Shown piece after piece: positions 1-9,871 of a stretch of DNA of 64,000 bases (position 1 is the first letter of the stretch; each line of letters starts with the position of its first letter). The stretch is from Rhizobium sp. WSM4643 (lineage in GTDB: Bacteria > Pseudomonadota > Alphaproteobacteria > Rhizobiales > Rhizobiaceae). The stretch is from positions 1,798,001-1,862,000 of the forward strand of contig NZ_CP104040.1 in assembly GCF_025152745.1 (NCBI RefSeq), read 5' to 3'. Both the position numbers and the translations under genes were made by a program. The notes below the pieces were generated by a model. The model had not been told where the DNA came from and searched no databases. It saw nothing but the letters and a program-made list of their open reading frames with translations.

Positions 1-116
1 ACCGTGTCGACGGACTGATTTTTGCCTGTTTTTCGGCGTTCTTGCTTGGAGGGCTTTTTTCCCTGATAAAGGGGACCGGAATGACGTCGCTCGGCGCGGC
101 ATTGTTCGGACTCTGA
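1..116 (+). CDS. cdsA: Phosphatidate cytidylyltransferase, C-terminal end (partial)
   Basis: The frame is open from the window edge and stops with TGA at 114-116. The 37 visible residues begin RVDGLIFACF and continue as a hydrophobic helix ending in a short polar tail. The D-R-V/I-D-x-L signature followed by a last membrane helix is the C-terminal end of CdsA, which makes CDP-diacylglycerol in the inner membrane. CdsA directly precedes RseP in many proteobacteria, and rseP starts 24 bases downstream here. The gene is cut by the window, so only the tail can be judged. Confidence 0.75.
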   Translation, partial: RVDGLIFACFSAFLLGGLFSLIKGTGMTSLGAALFGL

Positions 117-140
117 CAACGCGTCTGACGGAAGGCACCC

Positions 141-1274
141 ATGGAAACCCTGAGCGGCATATACGCATTTTTGATGGGGAATATCGTCACCTTCATCCTC
201 GTGCTGTCACTGCTCGTCTTCGTGCATGAGATGGGCCATTACCTTGTCGGGCGTTGGAGCGGCATTCGCATCCTTGCCTTTTCCGTCGGTTTCGGTCCGG
301 AGATATTCGGCTTCACCGACCGCCATGGAACGCGCTGGAAGATCTCTGTGATCCCACTTGGCGGCTACGTCCGGTTCTTTGGCGACGAGGATGCCTCGAG
401 CAAGCCCGACACCGACAAGATCGCCGCCATGTCCGAAGAGGACAGGGCGCGCTCCTTTGCCGGCGCCAAGCTATGGAAACGAGCTGTAACCGTCGCGGCT
501 GGCCCGATTGCCAATTTTCTGCTGGCGATCGCCATCTTCACCATTCTTTTCTCAGTCTATGGCCGCATGATCGCCGATCCTGTCGTTGCCGAAGTCAAGC
601 CTGATGGCGCTGCCGCCGCCGCCGGCATCCTTCCAGGCGATCTATTGGTCGCCATCGATGGCGGTAAGGTCGAGACCTTCGACGACGTGCGCCGCTATGT
701 CAGCATCCGGCCGAGCCAGCAGATCGTCGTGACGATCGAGCGCGCCGGCCAGAAGCTCGACGTGCCGATGGTGCCGCAACGCACCGACACGACTGACCAG
801 TTCGGTAACAAGGCTGAGGTCGGCCAGATCGGCATCGTCACCAACCAGCAGGCCGGCAATTTCCGCCTGCAGACCTATACGCCGCTCCAGGCGCTGCGTG
901 AGTCTGTGCTCCAGACCCGGGATATCGTCACCGGCACCTTCAAATATATCGGTAACATCTTCAGCGGAACGATGCGCGCCGACCAATTGGGCGGGCCGAT
1001 CCGCGTCGCGCAAGCCTCGGGCCAGATGGCGTCGCTTGGGATAGGCGCAGTGTTGCAGCTTGCGGCGGTGCTTTCTGTTTCGATAGGATTGCTTAACCTG
1101 ATGCCGGTTCCGGTACTTGATGGCGGCCACTTGATGTTCTATGCGGTGGAAGCGGTGAGGGGAAAGCCGCTCGGCTCTTCGGCCCAGGAAATTGCATTTC
1201 GCATCGGCTTGGCGATGATCCTGACATTGATGGTTTTCACGACCTGGAACGACATTGGCTCGTTGAGAGGGTAA
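141..1274 (+). CDS. rseP: RIP zinc metalloprotease RseP (site-2 protease)
   Basis: Inner-membrane zinc protease that cleaves transmembrane anti-sigma factors and signal-peptide remnants. The 377-residue protein has the catalytic HEMGH motif (residues 29-33) in its first membrane helix, a PDZ domain at about residues 145-225, and the second metal site LDGGH (326-330) in the third hydrophobic segment. A final membrane helix lies near the C-terminus. The length is usual for alphaproteobacterial members, which have less periplasmic sequence than the roughly 450-residue E. coli enzyme. It follows cdsA and precedes bamA, the conserved order of the envelope-biogenesis operon. A gap of 197 bases before bamA leaves room for a separate promoter. 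Confidence 0.95.
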   Translation: METLSGIYAFLMGNIVTFILVLSLLVFVHEMGHYLVGRWSGIRILAFSVGFGPEIFGFTDRHGTRWKISVIPLGGYVRFFGDEDASSKPDTDKIAAMSEEDRARSFAGAKLWKRAVTVAAGPIANFLLAIAIFTILFSVYGRMIADPVVAEVKPDGAAAAAGILPGDLLVAIDGGKVETFDDVRRYVSIRPSQQIVVTIERAGQKLDVPMVPQRTDTTDQFGNKAEVGQIGIVTNQQAGNFRLQTYTPLQALRESVLQTRDIVTGTFKYIGNIFSGTMRADQLGGPIRVAQASGQMASLGIGAVLQLAAVLSVSIGLLNLMPVPVLDGGHLMFYAVEAVRGKPLGSSAQEIAFRIGLAMILTLMVFTTWNDIGSLRG

Positions 1275-1471
1275 ACGCGCAAGCGGGGCCAATTACTATT
1301 TATTTACGATGTTTCAAGGCTGTAGTGGCGAATGGGTCACGCTTGCAAATGAAGTAAACAGAAATTAACGACCTGCCTTGCTTGTATGTCAAAAGCGGGT
1401 AAAACGACACACGTGACCGGAATCGGGTTCTCCCGGAACCGGGGACGAGGGAAACAAAGGTAATAGGTGAA

Positions 1472-3805
1472 ATGAAGGCTGGTTCAAAGTTTTTGAACGC
1501 AGTATCGGCGGTTGCGCTGTCTGCTAGTGTTGTTGCTTCGGGCGCAGGTGCTTTGACGTTCGTTTCCGCTACGGCCGCTGAGGCCGCGGTCATCCAGCGT
1601 ATCGATGTGCGCGGCGCAAGCCGTGTCGGCGCGGAAGCCGTCCGGTCGAACCTTACCATCGCTCCCGGCAAGAGTTTTTCCAACAGCGATATCGATGCCT
1701 CGGTCAAGCAGCTCTACGGGACGGGCTACTTCTCCGACGTCAAGATCTCGGTCTCCGGAAGCACGCTCGTCGTCAACGTCCAGGAAGCCCAGCTCGTCAA
1801 TCAGGTTGTCTTCAACGGCAACCGCAAGATCAAGGACGACAAGCTCGCGACCGTCGTCCAGACCCATGCTGCCGGCCCTTATAGCGACACCCAGATTCAG
1901 GCTGACATCCAGTCGATCAAGGACGCCTATGCCGCCACCGGCCGCAGCGAGGTCGAAGTTACGACGCAGGTGGTGCCGCTCGGCGAAGGCCGCGTTAACC
2001 TTGCCTTCGTCATCAACGAGGGGGACCGCACCAAGATCGATTCGATCAACTTCGTCGGCAACAATGCCTACAGCGCCGGCCGCCTGGCTGCCGTCATCGC
2101 CACCAAGCGTTCGAACTTCCTGTCGTTCCTGACCCGCAAGGACGTCTACAACGAAGACAAGCTCCACGCCGACGAAGAAGCGCTGCGCCAGTTCTATTAC
2201 AATCGCGGCTACGCCGACATGCGCATCGTCTCTTCCGATGCCACGTTCGACGATGCGACCAACAAATACACGCTCACCTTCAACATCGAGGAAGGCCAGC
2301 GTTACGACTTCGGACCGGTGACCGTTCAGTCGACTGTCGAAGGCGTCGGCTCCGACCAGCTGCAGCCGCTCGTGCGCACTCGCGAAGGCCAGGTCTACAG
2401 CGCCAAGGAAGTGCAGAAGTCGATCGAGGCGATCTCCGATCAGGTGGCGTCTGCCGGTTATCCCTTTGCGCGTGTCACGCCGCGCGGTAACCGCGACCTT
2501 AACAACAACACGATCGGTGTTGAATATCTGGTCGACCAGGGCGAGCGCGCCTATGTCGAGCGCATCGAGATTCGCGGCAACAGCCGTACGCGCGACTACG
2601 TCATCCGCCGCGAATTCGACATGAGCGAAGGCGACGCCTTCAATCAGCAGATGATCACCAAGGCCAAGCGTCGTCTCGAAGCGCTCGGTTATTTCTCCTC
2701 GGTCAACATCTCCACCCAACCGGGCAGTTCCCCGGACCGTGTCGTGGTGGTCGTCGATGTGCAGGATCAGTCGACCGGTTCGTTCGGTGTCGGCGCGGGT
2801 TATGCCGCCGGCGGCGACGGCTTGCTGCTCGAAGCATCGATCGAGGAAAAGAACTTCCTCGGCCGCGGCCAGTACATCCGCATCTCGGCCGGTGGCGGCC
2901 AGGAAGGCTCGCGCGCTTACGGCGTCAGCTTCACCGAACCCTATTTCCTCGGCTACCGTCTGGCGGCAGGCTTCGACGTCAATCGCAGCGAAACGTCGAG
3001 CAACAGCAACTACGATTACGAGGAAACCAGCGTTGTCCTGCGCGTCACTGCGCCGATTACCGAAGATCTGGCGACGACCTTCCGCTATAACTACAAGCAG
3101 ATGAAGTACGACGGCGATACCTCCGACCTGTCGGCGACCTACGCCAATCTGGTCGATGAGAGCCCGTGGACACGCTCTTCCGTCTCGCAGACGCTGACCT
3201 ACAACACGCTTGACGACACCGTCCTGCCGCGTGAAGGCATCTATGCGACGGCGACGCAGGAAATTGCCGGCCTCGGCGGTGACTCGCAGTTCTACAAGAT
3301 CTACGGCAAGGCCCGCTACTACCATCTGCTTGCCGACGATGCCGATATCATCGGCTCGGTCTCGGGTTCGGCTGGTTATGTCGTCCCCTTCGGCGACCAT
3401 CTGAACGTCTTCGATCAGTTCACGCTGACCAACGGCGATATTCGCGGCTTCGAGAACAAGGGTATCGGCCCGCGCATCACCGGGGACCACGATGACCCGC
3501 TCGGTGGCACGACCTATTTCACGGCGTCTGCTGAAGCGACCTTCCCAATGCCGGGCTTCCCGCGTGACTTCAATCTGCGCGGCGCAGTCTTTGCCGATGC
3601 CGGCACGCTGTTTGGCAATGATGTCGAGCTTCTCGGGGCCGACCAGGCCGAGGGCACCAGCGCTTCGCTGCGTGCTTCCGTCGGTGTCGGTGTCGTCTGG
3701 CAGTCTCCCTTCGGTGCATTGCGTCTGGATTACGCGATCCCGGTCCTCAAGGAAGACTTCGACAAGACGCAGAACTTCAAGTTTGGCATCAACAACCAAT
3801 TCTGA
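1472..3805 (+). CDS. bamA: Outer membrane protein assembly factor BamA
   Basis: Essential outer-membrane insertase that folds beta-barrel proteins. The 777-residue product begins with a signal peptide (about residues 1-39, ending near AEA). It continues with five POTRA repeats over roughly residues 40-360 and ends in a 16-stranded barrel (about 430-777) whose last residue is phenylalanine, the usual outer-membrane targeting signature. The chosen ATG gives a good signal sequence. It sits between rseP and lpxD, as in most proteobacteria, so peptidase, insertase and lipid A genes are grouped. The minus strand carries a long open frame through the gene, which is only high-GC antisense shadow. Confidence 0.96.
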   Translation: MKAGSKFLNAVSAVALSASVVASGAGALTFVSATAAEAAVIQRIDVRGASRVGAEAVRSNLTIAPGKSFSNSDIDASVKQLYGTGYFSDVKISVSGSTLVVNVQEAQLVNQVVFNGNRKIKDDKLATVVQTHAAGPYSDTQIQADIQSIKDAYAATGRSEVEVTTQVVPLGEGRVNLAFVINEGDRTKIDSINFVGNNAYSAGRLAAVIATKRSNFLSFLTRKDVYNEDKLHADEEALRQFYYNRGYADMRIVSSDATFDDATNKYTLTFNIEEGQRYDFGPVTVQSTVEGVGSDQLQPLVRTREGQVYSAKEVQKSIEAISDQVASAGYPFARVTPRGNRDLNNNTIGVEYLVDQGERAYVERIEIRGNSRTRDYVIRREFDMSEGDAFNQQMITKAKRRLEALGYFSSVNISTQPGSSPDRVVVVVDVQDQSTGSFGVGAGYAAGGDGLLLEASIEEKNFLGRGQYIRISAGGGQEGSRAYGVSFTEPYFLGYRLAAGFDVNRSETSSNSNYDYEETSVVLRVTAPITEDLATTFRYNYKQMKYDGDTSDLSATYANLVDESPWTRSSVSQTLTYNTLDDTVLPREGIYATATQEIAGLGGDSQFYKIYGKARYYHLLADDADIIGSVSGSAGYVVPFGDHLNVFDQFTLTNGDIRGFENKGIGPRITGDHDDPLGGTTYFTASAEATFPMPGFPRDFNLRGAVFADAGTLFGNDVELLGADQAEGTSASLRASVGVGVVWQSPFGALRLDYAIPVLKEDFDKTQNFKFGINNQF

Positions 3806-3855
3806 TATCGGCAGTCCGGAACTGTAAGACTCAATTCCGTTCTGGAGCATTGCCG

Positions 3856-4920
3856 ATGGAGCAAAACGTTTTTTTTCTGCCCCATGAAGGTCTGAGGCTC
3901 GCTGAGCTGGCAGAGTTTCTTGGGGCGGAGCTTGTCAATTCCGACCATGCCGATGTTATCGTCAGGTCCGTTGCCCCCATCAGCCGGGCACGGGCAGGCG
4001 ATATCTGTTATATCCTGTCGCGCCGCAGCCGCGATGAACTGGCGACATGCGAAGCCTCGGCGGTGATCTGCGACAAGGCGCTCGCCGATCTCGTCCCTCA
4101 ACATCTCCCTGTCATGCTGTCGTCCAATCCGCATGCGGCCTTCGCGATGGCAGGCGGCCTGTTCTATCCCACGGCATTGCGCCCGGTCGCCTTTTCCGGT
4201 GAAAGCGAGATCGCGCCAAGCGCGGTGATCAATCCGAGCGCCAAGCTTGAAAAGGGCGTGATCGTCGAGCCGATGGCCGTCATCGGGGCGCATGCCGAGA
4301 TCGGCGAAGGGACGCGTATCGGCGCGCACAGTGTGATCGGCCCGAATGTCAAGATTGGCCGGGATTGTTCGATTGCGGCCGGCGCGAGCATTCTCTGCGC
4401 TCTGCTCGGCAACGGCGTCATTATCCACAACGGCGTCCGCATCGGCCAGGATGGTTTCGGTTATGCGCCGGGTCCGCGCGGCATGATCAAGATCGTCCAG
4501 ATTGGCCGGGTGATCATCCAGGATAATGTCGAGATCGGCGCCAACACCACGATCGACCGTGGCGCCATGGACGATACGGTGATCGGTGAAGGCACCAAGA
4601 TCGACAACCAGGTACAGATCGGCCACAACGTTCAGATCGGCCGCCATTGCGCCATTGTCGCGCAGGTCGGCATTGCCGGCAGCGCGAAGATCGGCAATGG
4701 CGTGCAGATCGGCGGCCAGGTCGGCATCAAGGGGCATGTGACGATCGGCGACGGCGTGCAGATCGCCGCCCAAAGCGGTATCATGACCGATCTTGCCGCC
4801 GGCGGACAATATGGTGGTACACCTGCGCGTCCGCTGAATGACTATCTGAGAGATGTTGCACAACTGATGTCCAAGACCAGGGTGCGCGGAAAGAAACCTG
4901 GAGGCGAGAAAAATGACTGA
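3856..4920 (+). CDS. lpxD: UDP-3-O-acylglucosamine N-acyltransferase LpxD
   Basis: Third step of lipid A synthesis: transfers a hydroxyacyl chain from ACP to the 2-amino group of UDP-3-O-acyl-glucosamine. The N-terminal alpha/beta domain (about residues 1-110) is followed by a long left-handed beta-helix of hexapeptide repeats (I-G-x-x-x-x) at about 115-330 and a helical tail. A TTG two codons upstream (3850) is possible, but the ATG at 3856 gives the usual N-terminus MEQN. The last eight bases overlap fabZ, which suggests translational coupling. Length (354 residues) is normal. Confidence 0.95.
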   Translation: MEQNVFFLPHEGLRLAELAEFLGAELVNSDHADVIVRSVAPISRARAGDICYILSRRSRDELATCEASAVICDKALADLVPQHLPVMLSSNPHAAFAMAGGLFYPTALRPVAFSGESEIAPSAVINPSAKLEKGVIVEPMAVIGAHAEIGEGTRIGAHSVIGPNVKIGRDCSIAAGASILCALLGNGVIIHNGVRIGQDGFGYAPGPRGMIKIVQIGRVIIQDNVEIGANTTIDRGAMDDTVIGEGTKIDNQVQIGHNVQIGRHCAIVAQVGIAGSAKIGNGVQIGGQVGIKGHVTIGDGVQIAAQSGIMTDLAAGGQYGGTPARPLNDYLRDVAQLMSKTRVRGKKPGGEKND

Positions 4921-5380
4921 GGAAGCCACGACAACGCTTTCTTCGGCTGACATCATCGAGATCATGAAGCTGCTGCCGCATCGTTACCCGTTTCTCATGG
5001 TCGACAAGATCATCGAGATCGACGGCGATAACACGGCGATCGGCATCAAGAACGTCACAGTGAATGAACCGCATTTCACCGGCCATTTTCCGGAATCTCC
5101 AATCATGCCCGGCGTGCTCTTGATCGAGGGCATGGCTCAGACCGCGGGTGCGATCTGTGCCAAGAAGGATGGCCAGCCGGGCAACCTCGTCTATTTCATG
5201 ACCATCGAGAATGCGCGCTTCCGCAAGCCCGTCGTGCCCGGCGATCGTGTTGAATTCCATGTCAGGAAGCAGAAGCAGCGTGGCAATATCTGGAAATTCC
5301 ATTGCGATGCCAAGGTCGACGGCGCGCTTGTTGCCGAGGCCGATATCGGCGCGATGATCGTTCGTAAGGATCAGGCATGA
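4913..5380 (+). CDS. fabZ: 3-hydroxyacyl-[ACP] dehydratase FabZ
   Basis: Dehydrates 3-hydroxyacyl-ACP in fatty acid elongation and competes with LpxA for the same 3-hydroxyacyl-ACP pool, which explains its place in the lipid A operon. The 155-residue hot-dog-fold protein shows the catalytic histidine in FTGHFPE and the catalytic glutamate in LLIEGMAQ. An N-terminal [13 protein letters not shown] segment is also typical. Its start overlaps the lpxD stop by eight bases and its stop overlaps the lpxA start as ATGA. Confidence 0.96.
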   Translation: MTEEATTTLSSADIIEIMKLLPHRYPFLMVDKIIEIDGDNTAIGIKNVTVNEPHFTGHFPESPIMPGVLLIEGMAQTAGAICAKKDGQPGNLVYFMTIENARFRKPVVPGDRVEFHVRKQKQRGNIWKFHCDAKVDGALVAEADIGAMIVRKDQA

Positions 5381-6195
5381 GCACTATCGCCGAAAGCGCC
5401 CGCATCCATCCGATGGCTGTCGTTGAAGACGGCGCGACCATCGGTGAGGGCGTCAAGATCGGTCCCTTCTGCCATGTCGGCTCGCACGTCATCCTGCATG
5501 CGAACGTCGAGCTTTTGTCGCATGCGGTCGTGACCGGCCGCACCGTGATCGGCAAGGGCACGCGCATCTTCCCGATGGCGGTCGTCGGCGGCGATCCGCA
5601 GAGCGTGCATCATGGCGGCGAGGAGACGACGCTGACGGTGGGCGCCAACTGCACGATCCGCGAAGGCGTGACGATGAATACCGGCACGGCCGATTTTGGT
5701 GGCCAGACAATCGTCGGCGACAATAACCTCTTCCTTGCCAATTCGCATGTCGCGCACGACTGCCGGGTCGGCAATCATGTGATCATGTCGAACAACGTCA
5801 TGCTCGCCGGCCATGTCGTCATCGAGGATCGCGTCATCCTGGGCGGCGGTTCGGCCGTTCACCAGTTCACCCGCGTCGGCCGTCAGGCCTTCGTCGGCGG
5901 GCTCTCGGCAGTGAGTTACGACGTCATTCCCTATGGCATGCTGAACGGCAATCCCGGGCTGCTGAGCGGCCTCAACGTCGTCGGCATGACGCGCGCCGGC
6001 GTCGACCGCGCCGTCATTCACAGGGTACGTCGCGCCTACAAGTCGATCTTCGAAGGAACGGGCTCCGTCCGTGAAAACGCCGCCGCCATCCGCGAAGAAT
6101 ATGCCGATTGCGAGCCGGTGGTCCACATCCTCGACTTCATCGCCGCCGACAGCGACCGTGCCTTATCCTCGCCGACCCGGGGGCAGAAGGGTTAG
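5377..6195 (+). CDS. lpxA: UDP-N-acetylglucosamine acyltransferase LpxA
   Basis: First step of lipid A synthesis: transfers 3-hydroxyacyl from ACP to the 3-OH of UDP-GlcNAc. The 272-residue cytosolic protein has hexapeptide repeats over about residues 1-190, with the catalytic histidine expected in the HVAHDC segment. A C-terminal helical domain follows. The ATGA overlap with fabZ implies coupled translation. No unusual feature is seen. Confidence 0.96.
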   Translation: MSTIAESARIHPMAVVEDGATIGEGVKIGPFCHVGSHVILHANVELLSHAVVTGRTVIGKGTRIFPMAVVGGDPQSVHHGGEETTLTVGANCTIREGVTMNTGTADFGGQTIVGDNNLFLANSHVAHDCRVGNHVIMSNNVMLAGHVVIEDRVILGGGSAVHQFTRVGRQAFVGGLSAVSYDVIPYGMLNGNPGLLSGLNVVGMTRAGVDRAVIHRVRRAYKSIFEGTGSVRENAAAIREEYADCEPVVHILDFIAADSDRALSSPTRGQKG

Positions 6196-6198
6196 TCC

Positions 6199-7080
6199 GT
6201 GGCTTTATCAGGCGACACCGCTGCGGGCCGGCTGGCGATCATCGCCGGCGGCGGCCTTCTGCCTTCCTATGTCGCCGAAGCCGCGCGCGCGGCGGGCGAA
6301 AATCCCGTCATCGTCGCGCTGAAGGATGAAAGCGACCGGCGTTGGGAAGCGTATGACCATGCCGTCATCGGCATCGGCGATTTTGCAGCTCTCGAGGGCC
6401 TCTTGAACCGCTACGGCATCGGCCGTGTCGTCATGTCCGGCAGCGTGCGGCGCCGGCCGGAATGGCGCGAGGTGCGCCCGACGCTGCGCACTCTGATGAA
6501 GATGCCGGCCGTGATCCGCACCTTGCTTTCTGGCGGCGACGATAAGGTGCTGCAGATGGTGATCCGGCTGATCGAGGGAAACGGCAGGCGTGTCGTCGGT
6601 GCCCATGAGATCGCCCCCGACCTTCTTGCCGCCGTCGGCCCGCTCGGCACGGCGATACCGGGCGAAGAAGACCGGCGCGATATCAACCGTGCAGCGGAAG
6701 CCGCCGAGATGCTCGGCCGGCTCGATGTCGGCCAAGGCGCCGTCGCCATCGGCGGGCGCATCGTCGCGCTGGAGGGGCTGGAAGGCACGGACGAGATGCT
6801 GGAGCGTGTCGCCGGTCTGAGAGCCGCCGGACGCATCTCTCCACGCCGTCGCGGCGCGCTCGTCAAGCTCTGCAAGCCTCAGCAGGATATTCGCGCAGAC
6901 CTGCCGGCAATCGGCGTTTCCACGGTCCTGAATGCAAAGAAGGCGGGGCTTGCCGGCGTGGCGGTCGAGGCAGGCCGTTCGCTGGTGCTCGATCGCGGCG
7001 CCGTCCTCAAGGCCGCCGATGAGGCCGGGCTTTTCGTCTGCGGCATCGATCGCGAGCTGCCGGCATGGGGGCTCGAATGA
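6199..7080 (+). CDS. lpxI: UDP-2,3-diacylglucosamine pyrophosphatase LpxI
   Basis: Hydrolyses UDP-2,3-diacylglucosamine to lipid X. LpxI is the alphaproteobacterial replacement for LpxH and is unrelated to it in sequence. The 293-residue protein starts with GTG three bases after the lpxA stop. It has an N-terminal domain opening LAIIAGGGLLPSYVA and a C-terminal DUF1009-type domain with an RDINRAAEAAEMLGRLDVGQ region. Its position between lpxA and lpxB is the diagnostic context. The stop overlaps the preferred lpxB start as ATGA. Confidence 0.93.
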   Translation: MALSGDTAAGRLAIIAGGGLLPSYVAEAARAAGENPVIVALKDESDRRWEAYDHAVIGIGDFAALEGLLNRYGIGRVVMSGSVRRRPEWREVRPTLRTLMKMPAVIRTLLSGGDDKVLQMVIRLIEGNGRRVVGAHEIAPDLLAAVGPLGTAIPGEEDRRDINRAAEAAEMLGRLDVGQGAVAIGGRIVALEGLEGTDEMLERVAGLRAAGRISPRRRGALVKLCKPQQDIRADLPAIGVSTVLNAKKAGLAGVAVEAGRSLVLDRGAVLKAADEAGLFVCGIDRELPAWGLE

Positions 7081-8255
7081 CCGGGGCGCCGCTGAAGATC
7101 GCCGTCATCGCCGGCGAGGTGTCGGGCGACCTGCTCGGCGCCGATCTGGTTGCGGCCCTGAAGCGGATCCATGCCGGACCGATCGAACTCGTCGGTGTCG
7201 GCGGCGAGGGGCTTCAGGCCCAAGGTTTGAAATCGCTGTTCGATTTTTCCGAGCTGTCGATCATGGGCATCACCCAGGTGCTGAGCCGGCTGCCAAGGCT
7301 CTATACCCTGATCCGGAAGACAACGGCTGCCATCGTCGCCGCCAGGCCGGACATACTTCTCATTATCGATAGCCCAGACTTCACCCACCGAGTCGCTAAG
7401 CGTGTCCGGATCGCACTGCCCGATCTGCCGGTCGTCAATTATGTCTGTCCGAGCGTCTGGGCCTGGAAGGAATATCGCGCCACGCGCATGCTGCCCTATG
7501 TCGATCATGTGCTCGCCGTCCTGCCCTTCGAGCCGGCGACGATGCGTGCGCTCGGCGGGCCTGAGACCACCTATGTCGGCCATCGCCTGATCGCTGATCC
7601 GGCGCTGCTCGAAGCGCGGCGGCTGCGCGCCGGCAGCGCATCTGTCGGGGAAGCGGGCAAGACCATCCTGATGCTTCCGGGGTCAAGATCCTCCGAAATC
7701 GCCAAACTCCTGCCGTTCTTCGAGGATGCGGCCAATGAACTCGTCGCCCGCAACGGCCCGATGCGATTCCTGCTGCCGACCGTGCCGCACAACGAAGCGC
7801 TGGTGAAGGGTCTGGTTGCCGGCTGGGCCACGCCGCCGGAGGTGGCGGTCGGGCCGGCGCAGAAATGGAAGGCCTTTGCCGAAGCGGATGCGGCGATGGC
7901 AGCCTCCGGCACGGTGATCCTCGAACTCGCCCTTGCCGGCGTGCCGACGGTGTCCGTCTACAAGACGGATTGGATCATCCGCCTGCTCGCCCCGCGCATC
8001 AAGGTGTGGACGGGCGCATTGCCGAATATCATCGCCGATTATGCCGTCGTGCCGGAATATCTGAACGAGATCGTTCGCGGCGCCAGCCTGGCGCGCTGGA
8101 TGGAGCGGCTGTCGGCCGACACGTTCCAACTGAAGGCGATGAACGAGGGTTATGATCTCGTCTGGCAACGCATGCAGACCGAAAAGCCACCCGGCGAGCA
8201 CGCTGCCGAGATCCTTCTCGACGTCTTGAAAAAGAAAAAACCCGATCGTTTCTGA
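7077..8255 (+). CDS. lpxB: Lipid A disaccharide synthase LpxB
   Basis: Glycosyltransferase (GT19, GT-B fold) that joins UDP-2,3-diacylglucosamine and lipid X into the lipid A disaccharide. The N-terminus IAVIAGEVSGDLLGADLV is the family signature, and the C-terminal half carries the MAASGTVILELALAGVPTV nucleotide-binding region. An ATG at 7065 is also in frame, but the ATG at 7077 overlaps the lpxI stop as ATGA, the same pattern as fabZ/lpxA, so I prefer it (392 residues). It is the last gene of the operon and runs into a terminator hairpin. Confidence 0.94.
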   Translation: MTGAPLKIAVIAGEVSGDLLGADLVAALKRIHAGPIELVGVGGEGLQAQGLKSLFDFSELSIMGITQVLSRLPRLYTLIRKTTAAIVAARPDILLIIDSPDFTHRVAKRVRIALPDLPVVNYVCPSVWAWKEYRATRMLPYVDHVLAVLPFEPATMRALGGPETTYVGHRLIADPALLEARRLRAGSASVGEAGKTILMLPGSRSSEIAKLLPFFEDAANELVARNGPMRFLLPTVPHNEALVKGLVAGWATPPEVAVGPAQKWKAFAEADAAMAASGTVILELALAGVPTVSVYKTDWIIRLLAPRIKVWTGALPNIIADYAVVPEYLNEIVRGASLARWMERLSADTFQLKAMNEGYDLVWQRMQTEKPPGEHAAEILLDVLKKKKPDRF

Positions 8256-8269
8256 ACTGACCGGGTTTT
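8237..8269. terminator. Probable bidirectional terminator between lpxB and gltA
   Basis: The arms AAAACCCG (8237-8244) and CGGGTTTT (8262-8269) face each other and are followed by C-TTTT on the plus strand, with an A-rich run before the left arm that reads as T-rich on the minus strand. The left arm lies within the last codons of lpxB. The hairpin sits between two convergent genes, as expected for a shared intrinsic terminator. The loop of 17 bases is rather long. Confidence 0.6.
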
Positions 8270-8291
8270 CTTTTGGGATCCTTTGAAGCGA

Positions 8292-9581
8292 TCAGCGCTT
8301 TGAAACCGGGATGTAATCGCGCTTCGGTTCGCCGACATAGAGCTGGCGCGGACGGCCGATGCGCTGTTCCGGATCCTCGATCATCTCGTTCCACTGCGCA
8401 ATCCAGCCGACGGTGCGGGCGAGCGCGAAGAGCACGGTGAACATGGTCGTGGGGAAGCCCAGCGCCTTCAGCGTGATTCCGGAATAGAAGTCGATGTTCG
8501 GATAGAGCTTCTTCTCGATGAAATATTCGTCGGTGAGCGCGATGCGCTCCAACTCCATGGCCACTTCGAGCAATGGATCGTCCTTGATGCCGAGTTCGCC
8601 GAGCACTTCATGCGTCGTTTTCTGCATGATCTTGGCGCGCGGATCATAGTTCTTGTAGACACGGTGACCGAAGCCCATCAGGCGGAACGGATCGTTCTTG
8701 TCCTTGGCGCGAGCGACATATTCCGGAATGTGGTCGACCGTGCCGATTTCCGTCAGCATGTTGAGCGCTGCTTCGTTGGCGCCGCCGTGGGCGGGGCCCC
8801 AGAGGCAGGCGATGCCGGCGGCGATGCAGGCGAACGGGTTGGCGCCCGACGAACCGGCGAGACGGACGGTCGAGGTCGAGGCGTTTTGCTCGTGATCGGC
8901 ATGCAGGATGAAGATGCGGTCCATGGCGCGGGCAAGCACCGGATTGACCACATATTCCTCGCAAGGCACGGCAAAGCACATGCGCAGGAAGTTCGAGGCA
9001 TAGTCGAGGTCGTTCTTCGGATAAACGAAGGGCTGGCCGATATGGTACTTGTAGGCCATGGCGGCAAGCGTCGGCATCTTGGCGATCATCCGCAGGCTGG
9101 CGACCATGCGCTGGTGCGGATCGGTGATGTCGGTGGAGTCGTGATAGAAGGCCGACAGCGCGCCGACGCAGCCGCACATGACGGCCATCGGATGCGCATC
9201 GCGGCGGAAGCCGGTGAAGAAGCGGCTCATCTGCTCGTGCACCATGGTGTGGTGCGTGACGCGATAATCGAAATCCTTCTTCTGCACGGTGGTCGGCAGT
9301 TCGCCGTAAAGCAGCAGGTAGCAGACCTCGAGGAAGTCGCCATGCTCGGCGAGCTGCTCGATCGGATAGCCGCGGTGCAACAGGACACCTTCGTCGCCGT
9401 CGATGTAAGTGATTTTCGATTCACAGGATGCCGTCGAGGTGAAACCCGGATCGTAGGTGAAGGAAGCCGTATTCTTGTAGAGGGCACCGATATCGATGAC
9501 GCTCGGGCCGATCGTGCCGCTTTTGACAGCAAGGTCGACAGACTTGTCACCGATTTTTATTGTAGCGCTTTGATCCGTCAT
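8292..9581 (-). CDS. gltA: Type II citrate synthase
   Basis: Condenses acetyl-CoA and oxaloacetate at the entry of the TCA cycle. The 429-residue protein has the N-terminal beta domain of the hexameric Gram-negative type, catalytic histidines in [10 protein letters not shown] and [14 protein letters not shown], and an aspartate near the C-terminus. An in-frame start lies 60 bases further upstream. I chose the ATG at 9581 because GGAGGATCAGC precedes it by a normal spacing and MTDQS matches rhizobial citrate synthases. It is transcribed alone, convergent with lpxB. Confidence 0.95.
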   Translation of the reverse strand: MTDQSATIKIGDKSVDLAVKSGTIGPSVIDIGALYKNTASFTYDPGFTSTASCESKITYIDGDEGVLLHRGYPIEQLAEHGDFLEVCYLLLYGELPTTVQKKDFDYRVTHHTMVHEQMSRFFTGFRRDAHPMAVMCGCVGALSAFYHDSTDITDPHQRMVASLRMIAKMPTLAAMAYKYHIGQPFVYPKNDLDYASNFLRMCFAVPCEEYVVNPVLARAMDRIFILHADHEQNASTSTVRLAGSSGANPFACIAAGIACLWGPAHGGANEAALNMLTEIGTVDHIPEYVARAKDKNDPFRLMGFGHRVYKNYDPRAKIMQKTTHEVLGELGIKDDPLLEVAMELERIALTDEYFIEKKLYPNIDFYSGITLKALGFPTTMFTVLFALARTVGWIAQWNEMIEDPEQRIGRPRQLYVGEPKRDYIPVSKR

Positions 9582-9646
9582 GCTGATCCTCCGAAATGGC
9601 GGTGGCGCCATAAAAGCGCCATAGGGGTTAAGCGTCCTCACCGATA

Positions 9647-9673
9647 GCTATATGATCGCGAAGCTAATGCCAA
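9647..9673 (-). promoter_or_regulatory. Possible gltA promoter
   Basis: On the minus strand TTGGCA (9673-9668) is followed after 15 bases by TATAGC (9652-9647), about 65 bases before the gltA ATG. The spacer is shorter than the 17-base optimum, so this is tentative. The leader also holds a TGGCGC/GCGCCA inverted repeat (9603-9621). Confidence 0.3.
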
Positions 9674-9871
9674 GTTACCGTGACGGCATTTTGTGCATTG
9701 CGGTATCACCTTTTAGGCACTGCAGCGATGAGCCGCACGCATATCGGAAGCCGATGATTCAACTCGTCTTTTGGCGCTTGCGATTTTCCCTCGTATTTCA
9801 ATCGATTATGCTTGCCGGATTTGATCGGAGGTTGCATTCTGGCCGCCTTCGCAGCTGGGCTTGGGCGGCAC

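Noticed and set aside
1484..3850. Open frame of 788 codons on the minus strand opposite bamA
   Set aside because: BamA on the plus strand is certain, with signal peptide, POTRA and barrel. The antisense frame comes from strong third-position GC bias and has no recognisable domain.
8250..8270. TGAACTGACCGGG near gltA as another copy of the palindrome arm found at eno
   Set aside because: Only TGAACTGACC matches; the sequence belongs to the lpxB/gltA terminator and lacks the rest of the arm.
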